Shown in pieces: positions 1 to 6,254 of a stretch of 20,946 bases of DNA. Under the pieces are notes generated by a model. The model ran no database searches. It saw nothing but the letters and a program-made list of their open reading frames with translations, and had not been told where the DNA came from. Within the stretch, counting starts at the first letter, position 1; each line of letters begins with the position of its first letter. This DNA comes from an uncultured Eubacteriales bacterium (GTDB lineage Bacteria > Bacillota > Clostridia > Oscillospirales > Oscillospiraceae), in NCBI GenBank assembly GCA_900555665.1, contig USLX01000026.1:1-20946 (forward strand), in the 5' to 3' direction. Position numbers and translations under genes: made by a program.

Positions 1-356
1 ACGCCGTTGCAGGTGTTGCCGCCGATGGTACCGGCGTTGCGGATCTGCGGGCCGCCGACCATGTCCACGGCCTCGCCGAGGACATTGATATACTTCTGGA
101 TGATGGGGTCGTGCGTGATATGGGAGAAGACGGTGAGCGAGCCGATGCGGATGGTGCCGTCGTCCTCCATCGTTACGCCGCGCAGCTCGTCCAGCTTCTG
201 GATGGAGATGAGCTCTTTTCCGGCGCGGCGGCCTTCGCGGACCTGGACGAGCACGTCGGTGCCGCCCGCGATAATCTGCGCCTCGGGATGCTCGATGCGG
301 AGCTGACAGGCATGGTCTACGCTGGTCGCTTCATAGAGCGCTTTGATGTCATACAT
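1..356 (-). CDS. xdhB: Xanthine dehydrogenase FAD-binding subunit (XdhB), 3' end outside window
   Basis: The first 118 residues of a molybdopterin-dehydrogenase FAD-binding subunit are visible; the gene runs off the left edge. In the family this subunit passes electrons from the iron-sulfur clusters to FAD and NAD+ in the cytoplasmic xanthine dehydrogenase complex. The two FAD-pyrophosphate motifs of the fold are present: AGGTDV at residues 30-35 and IRNAGTIGGNTCNG at about 105-118. The ATG at 356 follows GAGAGGAGGAACC by a normal distance and lies 16 nt after the xdhA stop, so the two genes are very probably one operon. The order xdhA-xdhB matches E. coli xdhABC, which predicts a 2Fe-2S subunit gene just beyond the edge. 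A related aldehyde or carbon-monoxide dehydrogenase medium subunit is possible on this protein alone; the XdhA neighbour argues for the xanthine type. Confidence 0.9.
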   Translation of the reverse strand, partial: MYDIKALYEATSVDHACQLRIEHPEAQIIAGGTDVLVQVREGRRAGKELISIQKLDELRGVTMEDDGTIRIGSLTVFSHITHDPIIQKYINVLGEAVDMVGGPQIRNAGTIGGNTCNG

Positions 357-372
357 GATGCGGTTCCTCCTC

Positions 373-2667
373 TCAGTCCTGAATGAGGCCGGCGGTCGTG
401 AATTCGGCGAAGAGCACATGCGGCGTGATCGGGCAGCGGTCGATGGCGACGCCCGTCGCCTGATAGATCGCGTTGCGGATGGCCGGGGCCGGAGAGCACG
501 CGGGCGGTTCGCCGAGGGCTTTGGTGCCGAAGGCGGATGTCGGCTCGTAGTTTTCCACGAACGAAGCCTGCAGGTTCGGGTGGTCCATGAAGGTGGAGAG
601 CTTGTAGTCCAGCAGGTTGTTGTTGAGCGGTTTGCCGGTCTTCGGGTCGAAGATCAGCTGCTCGGACAGGCCGTAGCCGATGCCCATCGACATGCCGCCG
701 TGAACCTGACCTTCGGCGAGGGCGGGGTTGATGAGCTTGCCGCAGTCGTGGACATTGAGAATGTTCAGCAGCTTGACCTTGCACATCGGGATGTCGACCT
801 CGACCTCGGCGAACGTGCAGCCGAAAGAATAGGCGTTGTTGCGGATGGTGTAGGTGGATTCGGCGGTGATGTGCTCGGAATGGACGGGGTTATACTGCGC
901 GGTCATGGCCAGCTCGGAGAGGCTCATGAGCACGCGGTTATCCGGCACGCGGACGATATTGGAGTCGATGATGTCGAGGTTGTCTACCGTCTGCCGCGTG
1001 ACCTCGCAGGCATAGTCCAGAATTTTTTTCTTCAGCATCCCGGCCGTCTGCCGGATGGAGAAGCCCGCAACATAGGTCTGCCGGGAGGCATAGGCGCCGA
1101 GGCCGGTGGGGGTGATGTCGGTGTCCTGGCAGGACACGACGTGAACCTTCTTATAATCGGAAAGGCCGAGCGCCTCGGCGGTCATCTGGGCGTAGGCGGT
1201 ATCGGCACCCTGGCCGATCTCCGTTTCGCCGCACTGCATGGTGACGGTGCCGTCGAGGTTCAGCTGCATGCGGTTGGAGGACGTCTCAAGCGAGATGGGG
1301 AAGACTGCCGTATTATACCAGAACGTCGCCACGCCGACGCCGCGGCGGATAGGGCCGGTTTCGTGGGCGTAGGCCTCGCGTTTTTTCTCGTAGTCAAATT
1401 CCTTCATGCCCTGTGCGAGGCATTCGCGGAAGGAGTCAGTATGGTTTTCGTTCTTCGAGAAGCCGTCGACATAGCCCTTCGGCATCAGGTTCTTCCAGCG
1501 GTATTCCAGCGGCGTCATGCCGACGGCCTTAGCGCACTCGTCGGCGTGCGATTCATCGGCAAACGAGGCCTGCGGCATGCCGTAGCCACGCATGGCGCCC
1601 GCCGCCGGAATGTTGCTGAATACGGTATAGGCGTCGCCCTCAAAATTGGGGCAGGGATAGTGCTGGTTGAAGGAGCCGAGCGCTTTCGCCACGATGGAAT
1701 GGCCGTGCGAGGCGTAGGCGCCCTGGTTGGAGAAGCACTCGACCTTGCGCGCGGCGATGGAGCCGTCCTTGCGCAGCCAGGAGATCATGTGGATGCGGAT
1801 GGCATGGCGCACGCGGTTGGAGACGAAGGTCTCCTCGCGTGAACAGTCGAGCTTGACCAGCCGGCCGTTGACCTGCTCGCAGCACCAGGCGCACAGCGGC
1901 TCATAAAGGGCATCCTGCTTGTTGCCGAAGCCGCCGCCGATATACGGCTTGATGATGCGGATATCCGCCCAGGGGCGGCCGAGCGCCTGCCCGACGATGC
2001 GGCGGACAATGTGCGGAATCTGCGTGGAGCTGGTCAGAACCAGGCGGCCGTTTTCGCCGTAGCAGAAGCAGCCGTGATTTTCGATGTGACAGTGCTGCAC
2101 GGTGGGGGTATTGTACCAGCCCTCGACGCGGATGAGGCCCGGCTCTTTGATGGCCTCCTGATAGTTGCCCGCGGCGGCCGTGGTATGGTTTAAGATGTTG
2201 TTGGGGTATTTTTCGTGGAGCTGCGGCGCGCCGTCTTTCATGGCTTCCTGCACGTCCAGCACGAACGGCAGCTCTTCATATTCCACCTGGATGGCCCGCA
2301 CGGCCTGCATGGCCGCGACCTCATTTTCCGCAATGACCGCGCAGACGTCGTCGCCATAATAGCGCACATGGCGGTTTAAAAGGTGCCGGTCGGCCACGTC
2401 CTGATGGTGCGGATCCATCGACCACGGGTGGCCCGCCGTGGGGAACGGACGGTCCGGCGCGTCAAAGCACGTCAGAATCTTCACCACACCCGGGATCTGC
2501 TCCGCTGCCGACGTATCTACGGATTTGACAAAACCATGCGCAATCGTCGAATGCTTGATGCGGACGATCAGCGCATCACTGGGGGCCAGATCGTCGTAGT
2601 ATTTCGTCCGGCCGGTCGCCTTGTCAAAGGCGTCGACACGAATTTCACTCTTGCCCGTGATTGCCAT
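373..2667 (-). CDS. xdhA: Xanthine dehydrogenase molybdenum-binding subunit (XdhA)
   Basis: A 764-aa large subunit of a molybdenum hydroxylase, expected to oxidise hypoxanthine or xanthine in purine breakdown in the cytoplasm. The sequence follows E. coli XdhA (about 752 aa) along its whole length. It has the N-terminal a/b hammerhead region, GGGFGNKQ at 244-251, AMRGYG with the conserved substrate-site Arg360, the molybdopterin-contacting TEIGQGAD near 482-489, NVHDCGKLINP near 638-648, and KALGEPP with the catalytic-base Glu720. Position 251 is Gln where bovine xanthine oxidase has Glu802; E. coli XdhA also has Gln here as far as I recall. The ATG at 2667 follows GGAGGTTGAGCAGCG. The gene heads an operon with xdhB, is divergent from a MocA-like gene, and has a readable promoter and a leader dyad. 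Purine specificity is inferred from similarity. Confidence 0.94.
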   Translation of the reverse strand: MAITGKSEIRVDAFDKATGRTKYYDDLAPSDALIVRIKHSTIAHGFVKSVDTSAAEQIPGVVKILTCFDAPDRPFPTAGHPWSMDPHHQDVADRHLLNRHVRYYGDDVCAVIAENEVAAMQAVRAIQVEYEELPFVLDVQEAMKDGAPQLHEKYPNNILNHTTAAAGNYQEAIKEPGLIRVEGWYNTPTVQHCHIENHGCFCYGENGRLVLTSSTQIPHIVRRIVGQALGRPWADIRIIKPYIGGGFGNKQDALYEPLCAWCCEQVNGRLVKLDCSREETFVSNRVRHAIRIHMISWLRKDGSIAARKVECFSNQGAYASHGHSIVAKALGSFNQHYPCPNFEGDAYTVFSNIPAAGAMRGYGMPQASFADESHADECAKAVGMTPLEYRWKNLMPKGYVDGFSKNENHTDSFRECLAQGMKEFDYEKKREAYAHETGPIRRGVGVATFWYNTAVFPISLETSSNRMQLNLDGTVTMQCGETEIGQGADTAYAQMTAEALGLSDYKKVHVVSCQDTDITPTGLGAYASRQTYVAGFSIRQTAGMLKKKILDYACEVTRQTVDNLDIIDSNIVRVPDNRVLMSLSELAMTAQYNPVHSEHITAESTYTIRNNAYSFGCTFAEVEVDIPMCKVKLLNILNVHDCGKLINPALAEGQVHGGMSMGIGYGLSEQLIFDPKTGKPLNNNLLDYKLSTFMDHPNLQASFVENYEPTSAFGTKALGEPPACSPAPAIRNAIYQATGVAIDRCPITPHVLFAEFTTAGLIQD

Positions 2668-2702
2668 CGCTGCTCAACCTCCATATGTTTCACAGATGCC
2701 AA

Positions 2703-2725
2703 AAAACGCACCGGATGTGCGTTTT
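2703..2725 (-). promoter_or_regulatory. Perfect 9-bp inverted repeat in the xdhA leader (operator or attenuator)
   Basis: AAAACGCAC (2703-2711) and GTGCGTTTT (2717-2725) are exact reverse complements around a 5-nt centre. On the xdhA strand the GC core is followed by six Ts (2706-2701), the form of a minimal intrinsic terminator. It starts only about 12 nt after the predicted transcription start. A repressor operator downstream of the -10 is the other reading; the sequence alone does not decide. Confidence 0.5.
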
Positions 2726-2744
2726 CCTCTTTTGATTTGTTCTC

Positions 2745-2772
2745 ATTGTATCACAAGTAAAATGGAACGCAA
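2745..2772 (-). promoter_or_regulatory. Putative sigma-A promoter of xdhAB
   Basis: On the minus strand TTGCGT (2772-2767) is followed after 16 nt by TACAAT (2750-2745), preceded by TG in extended -10 arrangement. Transcription would begin near 2738 and give a leader of about 70 nt. A small dyad AACGC/GCGTT (2766-2784) overlaps the -35 element. Confidence 0.6.
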
Positions 2773-2840
2773 AGCAAAAGCGTTATCTTAATTCGGAAAT
2801 AACGTATTTTTTCGGAATCGTCGAAAATTTTGTTGCTTTC

Positions 2841-2869
2841 TTGCAGTTATGACCAAAAATGGGTATACT
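2841..2869 (+). promoter_or_regulatory. Putative sigma-A promoter of the MocA-like gene
   Basis: TTGCAG (2841-2846), a 17-nt spacer, then TATACT (2864-2869). The predicted start is near 2876, just before the AAGGAGGG ribosome-binding site at 2887-2894 and the ATG at 2900. It is divergent from the xdhA promoter about 75-100 bp away. Confidence 0.65.
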
Positions 2870-2899
2870 TAATTGTAGAAAACGACAAGGAGGGCGGAT

Positions 2900-3478
2900 A
2901 TGCAGGAGGCACACAGAATCGGCTGTCTGGTGATGGCCGCAGGGAGCGGGCGGCGCTTCGGCGGGAACAAGCTGGAGGCGGAACTCGATGGAAAGACGCT
3001 CATCCGGCGGGCGCTCGAGGCCGTGCCGGGGGCGCAGTTCGCCGCCGTCACGGTGGTCAGCCAATATGAGGGGATCGAGCGGCTGGCCGGGCAATTTGGC
3101 TTCACGGCGATCCACAATGACCGTCCCGATCTCGGCCTCAGCCACACCATCCGCCTCGGCACCGGGGCGATGCGCGGCTGCGACGGCATTTTATACATGG
3201 TGGCTGACCAGCCGAAGCTCCGGCAGGAGACGGTAGCGCGGATTGTGGATGTCTGGCGGCAGCACCCGGACAGGATTGTCGGCGCGGGGCACGGCGGACG
3301 GCGCGGCAATCCGAATCTCTTCCCGGCGAAGTTTTTCGGCGAGCTGATGGCCCTTTCCGGCGACCACGGCGGAAGCAGCGTCATCCGCGCGCATGAGGCG
3401 GAGTTTCTTCTGGTGGAGGCCGGAGACGAGGAGCTGTTTGACTGCGATACGCAGGAGGCGCTCGAGGCGATGAAATAA
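2900..3478 (+). CDS. mocA: MocA/MobA-like molybdenum cofactor nucleotidyltransferase
   Basis: A 192-aa protein of the MobA-like NTP-transferase family. The N-terminal nucleotide-binding signature is VMAAGSGRRFGGNK (11-24), followed by the metal-binding ADQP (102-105), GNPNLF (136-141), GDHGG (154-158) and a DCDT segment near the C-terminus, the pattern of MocA (formerly YgfJ). MocA transfers CMP from CTP to molybdopterin, making the cytosine dinucleotide form used by bacterial xanthine dehydrogenase-family enzymes. MobA, the GMP-transferring paralogue, is the alternative; the divergent xdhAB neighbours and the GNP motif favour MocA. The start is set by AAGGAGGG five bases upstream and by a good promoter. 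The gene is monocistronic, closed by a strong terminator. Cytoplasmic; no transmembrane segment. Confidence 0.85.
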   Translation: MQEAHRIGCLVMAAGSGRRFGGNKLEAELDGKTLIRRALEAVPGAQFAAVTVVSQYEGIERLAGQFGFTAIHNDRPDLGLSHTIRLGTGAMRGCDGILYMVADQPKLRQETVARIVDVWRQHPDRIVGAGHGGRRGNPNLFPAKFFGELMALSGDHGGSSVIRAHEAEFLLVEAGDEELFDCDTQEALEAMK

Positions 3479-3482
3479 CAGA

Positions 3483-3518
3483 CGCGCGCCCTGAAATGAT
3501 TCAGGGCGCGCGGTTTTT
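3483..3518 (+). terminator. Intrinsic terminator after the MocA-like gene, possibly shared
   Basis: CGCGCGCCCTGAA (3483-3495), loop ATGA, exact complement at 3500-3512, then GG and five Ts. It sits between two converging genes. On the minus strand the stem lacks a proper T-tract, so it may work only weakly for the TudS-like gene, which stops at 3521. Confidence 0.85.
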
Positions 3519-3520
3519 GA

Positions 3521-3997
3521 CTAAAAAAGCGTAGTTTGGCCGGGCTCGGGGCAGCCGTGTTCTTCCAGAAGGCGGCCGATCTCACTCTCGCCGTAGACTG
3601 CGATGCCGTTTTGGCGCAGGAGCTCGGCTGTGATGCCGTCGCCCGCAGTCAGACCGCCGGAAAACGTTCCGTCGTAGATCGTGCCAGAACCGCAGCTGGG
3701 GCTGCGCTCCTTCAAAAGGGCGATTTTACAGCCACAGATACGCGCAAGGTGGAGCGCCTGCGCCGCGCCGCGGCGGTATTCCGCCGTCACGTCGCGCCCG
3801 TCCTTTGTTATGACGCGGTCTTCGTTGCGCTCAGCAGGGGTACGCGGCGTCGGCAGGCCGCCGAGCTGCTCCGGACAGAGGGGTACGAGGTCGAACTGCT
3901 CGGAAAGGGCCACCATCTCCAACACCGGCTTGCTCTGCCCGTCGTAGCGGCATTGCGCGCCGAGCAGGCACGCGCTGATCAGTAAATGCTCCATCAT
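3521..3997 (-). CDS. TudS/DUF523 family iron-sulfur desulfidase-like protein
   Basis: A 158-aa DUF523 (YbbK-type) protein. It begins with the family signature SACLLG.QCRYDG (Cys10, Cys16), then CPEQLGGLPTPR (Cys41) and LKERSPSCG (Cys102). Cysteines in these three motifs are the cluster ligands in characterised TudS, which holds a [4Fe-4S] cluster and removes sulfur from thiouracil. Two more cysteines lie at 88 and 90. The longer open frame extends upstream to 4234 but overlaps the Nudix gene. The real start is the ATG at 3997, where ATGA joins it to the Nudix stop (4-nt overlap), behind GAAAGGATCCG. A second ATG follows directly at 3994. Family membership is firm; thiouracil desulfurisation as the cellular job is an inference from the family. 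Confidence 0.85.
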   Translation of the reverse strand: MMEHLLISACLLGAQCRYDGQSKPVLEMVALSEQFDLVPLCPEQLGGLPTPRTPAERNEDRVITKDGRDVTAEYRRGAAQALHLARICGCKIALLKERSPSCGSGTIYDGTFSGGLTAGDGITAELLRQNGIAVYGESEIGRLLEEHGCPEPGQTTLF

Positions 3998-4461
3998 CGG
4001 ATCCTTTCTCCGTCCAGGACGGCCTCGGTCAGATGCTCGCCCTCGTAGACAAGCTTCAGCGAGAAAAACGGCCTCCCCTGCTGCATCAGAGCGAGGAAAA
4101 TCTTGTCGCCCTCCCAGGCGGGCAGGGCGTTGACCTGCTCGACCGGCACCCACTCGAGCACTCCCTCGTCGCAGTCCCGCAGCGCGCCGGTGAAGCCCGT
4201 CGCGTGAAACAGGTGCATATACTCCGTCTCCCACCGGTCGGAGACAAAGGTGATCAGCCCGCAGTAGCGCCAGTCCGTCAGCGTCAGGCCGGTCTCCTCC
4301 AGAACTTCGCGGCGGGCGCAGTCCTCAGGGCTCTCACGGTCTTCAAGTTTGCCGCCCACGCCGATCCACTTGTCGTGATTTTCGTCGTGCGCCTTTCGGA
4401 TGCGGTGCAGCATCAGATAGCAGCCGTCCCGCTCGAGATAGCAAAGCGTGGTCTGTTTCAT
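3994..4461 (-). CDS. Nudix hydrolase, MutT/8-oxo-dGTPase-like
   Basis: A 155-aa Nudix protein. The Nudix box is complete and canonical at residues 37-59: G-x5-E (Gly37, Glu43), seven residues, then REVLEETGL with the metal-binding glutamates. Such enzymes hydrolyse a nucleoside diphosphate linked to another group; the early CYLERDGCYLMLHR and the WIGVGGKLE lead-in resemble clostridial and bacillar 8-oxo-dGTP diphosphatase-type MutT. Substrate cannot be fixed from the sequence. I take the ATG at 4461, after AAGGGGGTTGGCCG, in preference to an upstream in-frame ATG at 4512 that lies in the promoter -35 region. The stop overlaps the start of the TudS-like gene by four bases, so the two are translationally coupled. 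Confidence 0.88.
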   Translation of the reverse strand: MKQTTLCYLERDGCYLMLHRIRKAHDENHDKWIGVGGKLEDRESPEDCARREVLEETGLTLTDWRYCGLITFVSDRWETEYMHLFHATGFTGALRDCDEGVLEWVPVEQVNALPAWEGDKIFLALMQQGRPFFSLKLVYEGEHLTEAVLDGERIR

Positions 4462-4483
4462 CGGCCAACCCCCTTTTGAGAGT

Positions 4484-4512
4484 ATTTTAACAGCTGCGGC
4501 GGAAACATGCAA
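4484..4512 (-). promoter_or_regulatory. Putative promoter of the Nudix-TudS operon
   Basis: On the minus strand TTGCAT (4512-4507), a 17-nt spacer, then TAAAAT (4489-4484). The start would fall near 4477, about 16 nt before the Nudix ATG. The same pair of hexamers at the same spacing precedes the giant surface protein gene. Confidence 0.6.
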
Positions 4513-4530
4513 GCATCAGTTGGCGGGGCG

Positions 4531-4561
4531 CAAAAGAGCCTCCCCTGCCGGGCGGGGAGGC
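4531..4561 (-). terminator. Intrinsic terminator of the CHAP-SLH gene
   Basis: On the minus strand GCCTCCCC (4561-4554), an 8-nt loop, GGGGAGGC (4545-4538), then TCTTTT. It lies directly after the stop at 4569 and before the Nudix promoter. Confidence 0.8.
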
Positions 4562-4568
4562 CGGAACT

Positions 4569-5678
4569 TCAGATCAGGTTGGATGCCGCACGGACGGCCG
4601 TCTTCTCGAGGCCGAGGGGCAGCGCCTTGGCCTCGGCGGAGGCGCTGAGGTCGCGGGGCGCGGGGTTTTCCACCAGGGACACCAGGACGGTAATGGCCTG
4701 CTCTGTGGTCAGCTCCGCGTTCGGGTGGAAGGCGCCGTTTTCTGTCTGCATGAGGCCGGCTGCCGTCATGACAGCGACGCTGCTTCTTGCGGCGGCCGGG
4801 ATGTCCGCCGCGTCCGAGACGGCCTGCAGCACGGTCTGGCGGACGTCCGGAACGGTTCCGACGTACTCCAGAAGGCGGGTAAAGACAAGGGCTGCGTCCG
4901 CCCGGGTGATGGGCTCCCAGGGGGCGAACTCGCCGTCGGCCCGCTTTTCCATGATGCCGAGGGCGCAGGCGGCACCATAGGGGTTGCTCTGGTCGACCTT
5001 GGCGCCCAGGTATTCCGCCGCGTTGACGCAGAGCCGCGCCAACACGCCGCGCGTGATCGTGCGGCGGTAGCCGGCGACCAGGCCGTTCGTGATGCCAAGC
5101 CGGTCTGCCTTCGCGACTGCGTCCTCCGCCCAGGCGGAGACGGTATCGGCCTCCGGCAGGTTCATTTTCGCCTTGCCGGTTTTGCAGCGGAGGGTATAGA
5201 AGACGTGGCAGTCGTCGCTGTAGGGGATGCTGCGCTCGTAGGCCGCACCGCCGTTCCAGCTCCAGTTCTGCTCCATAAGGGTGACGATGTTGTCCTCGGC
5301 GTTGGCATATTTGACGAGCGCAAAGTGGGCGTAGCTCTTTCCGCGCCTGGCCGGGGAAGCGTAGACCACGTCGCCCGTGGTGGGCGTGGCAGTCGGTTCA
5401 AACCAGTATGTATCGTTATCCACCACATACGGACCGTCGCCAACCAGGACGTCGACACCGTAGAGGGTTTGATAGAAGCGGCTGATGAGTTCGGAACAAT
5501 AGATCGTGCCGCCGTTTTGGTAGTTTGCGCTTACGCCGTACATCGAGTCGGTGGCGAATACGCCTCCCTCGATCGGGCGGAAGCGGAGGCCCAGTGTCAC
5601 TTCTCCGGCAAATACACTTCCGGCAAGCAGCGCCAAAAGCAACAGCGTCAGCACGATTCTGGTCCAAATTCGTCTCAT
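4569..5678 (-). CDS. Secreted CHAP-like amidase/peptidase with SLH repeats
   Basis: A 369-aa exported protein. A classic signal peptide (MRRIWTR, then a leucine-rich core, SVFA ending near residue 24) leads into a domain of about 140 residues with the order of a CHAP/NlpC-type cysteine hydrolase: Cys61 in YCSELI, His118 in YAHFALVK, and Glu136/Asn138 in EQNW. Such domains cut peptidoglycan amide bonds. The C-terminal half (about 182-336) contains three divergent SLH modules (for example ITRADAALVFTRLL at 257-270), which normally bind secondary cell-wall polymer and keep the protein on the surface. The ATG at 5678 follows GGAAAGGA; a longer frame to 5738 would start within the promoter. It stands alone with its own promoter and terminator. 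Enzymatic activity is inferred from residue order only and could have been lost. Confidence 0.75.
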   Translation of the reverse strand: MRRIWTRIVLTLLLLALLAGSVFAGEVTLGLRFRPIEGGVFATDSMYGVSANYQNGGTIYCSELISRFYQTLYGVDVLVGDGPYVVDNDTYWFEPTATPTTGDVVYASPARRGKSYAHFALVKYANAEDNIVTLMEQNWSWNGGAAYERSIPYSDDCHVFYTLRCKTGKAKMNLPEADTVSAWAEDAVAKADRLGITNGLVAGYRRTITRGVLARLCVNAAEYLGAKVDQSNPYGAACALGIMEKRADGEFAPWEPITRADAALVFTRLLEYVGTVPDVRQTVLQAVSDAADIPAAARSSVAVMTAAGLMQTENGAFHPNAELTTEQAITVLVSLVENPAPRDLSASAEAKALPLGLEKTAVRAASNLI

Positions 5679-5709
5679 GGCCACGGTCCTTTCCAAAAAG
5701 CATGCTTCG

Positions 5710-5738
5710 ATTGTAACAGATTGTAACCATTTTGTCAA
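5710..5738 (-). promoter_or_regulatory. Strong sigma-A promoter of the CHAP-SLH gene
   Basis: On the minus strand a consensus TTGACA (5738-5733), a 17-nt spacer, then TACAAT (5715-5710). It overlaps the direct repeats listed separately. Confidence 0.8.
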
Positions 5739-5767
5739 CTGATTGTTGTGATTTTTGTAACCATTTT
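5721..5767. repeat. 13-bp direct repeat over the CHAP-SLH promoter
   Basis: TTGTAACCATTTT occurs exactly at 5721-5733 and 5755-5767, starts 34 bp apart (about three helical turns). A shorter copy, TTGTAAC, lies at 5711-5717 over the -10. One copy falls inside the promoter spacer and touches the -35, so regulator binding sites are plausible. Confidence 0.55.
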
Positions 5768-5793
5768 AGCGACAAAAAGCGGTGGGGATGTGT

Positions 5794-5799
5794 TATACT
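5794..5799 (+). promoter_or_regulatory. Putative -10 of the mrnC operon promoter
   Basis: TATACT at 5794-5799 with a TG one base upstream forms an extended -10; no good -35 is seen at 16-18 nt. The start would be near 5806, giving a leader of about 35 nt to the GTG at 5841. Confidence 0.5.
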
Positions 5800-5840
5800 A
5801 GAGGCTGAGAATTTTGAGCGCAAAACGGAGGACGCATGCC

Positions 5841-6254
5841 GTGCAGGATTATTTTTCCCTTTCGATGACGGTTCGCGAGGTCAACCAGCTCAGCGCGCTG
5901 GGGCTGGCACACTGCGGCGACGCAGTGTTTGAGCTTTTGGTGCGCAGCTGGCTCTGCGCGTCCGGGCGGGCGCGGGTAGACAATCTGCACCGGGCGACCG
6001 TGTCTTACGTCTGTGCCGGCGCGCAGGCAGCGCGCGCGGAGCGGATGCTGCCGCTTTTGACGGAGAGTGAGATGGCCTTTTACCGCCGGGGGCGCAACGC
6101 GCACGTCCGGCAGATCCCGAAAAATGCCACGCATGAGCAGTATGCCAAGGCTACAGGGCTCGAGTGCCTGTTCGGCGCGCTGTATCTGACCGGTCAAAAG
6201 GCCCGCGCCAACGAATTATTCAACCTGACCATGGAGGATGAGTATGCCGATTGA
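5841..6254 (+). CDS. mrnC: Mini-ribonuclease III (MrnC)
   Basis: A 137-aa protein with only the RNase III catalytic fold and no double-stranded RNA-binding domain, as in B. subtilis Mini-III (143 aa), which matures the ends of 23S rRNA. ALGLAHCGDAVFELLVR carries the catalytic Asp27, RRGRNAH the family's basic loop, and TGLECLFGALYL the catalytic Glu108. The frame is open from a TTG at 5814, but GGAGG at 5827-5831 points to the GTG at 5841 (9-nt spacing). The ATG at 5836 is out of frame and opens an 11-codon reading frame including its stop. The 3' end overlaps rqcH by 11 nt, so the genes form one transcript and are probably coupled. Confidence 0.92.
   Translation: MQDYFSLSMTVREVNQLSALGLAHCGDAVFELLVRSWLCASGRARVDNLHRATVSYVCAGAQAARAERMLPLLTESEMAFYRRGRNAHVRQIPKNATHEQYAKATGLECLFGALYLTGQKARANELFNLTMEDEYAD

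Noticed and set aside
343..1842. A 499-codon open frame on the plus strand over xdhA.
   Set aside because: It is antisense to a clear XdhA, has no ribosome-binding site and no domain. It is a codon-bias shadow.
2668..2740. Purine riboswitch upstream of xdhA.
   Set aside because: The predicted leader is about 70 nt and shows one simple hairpin, not the three-way junction with two interacting loops of purine riboswitches.
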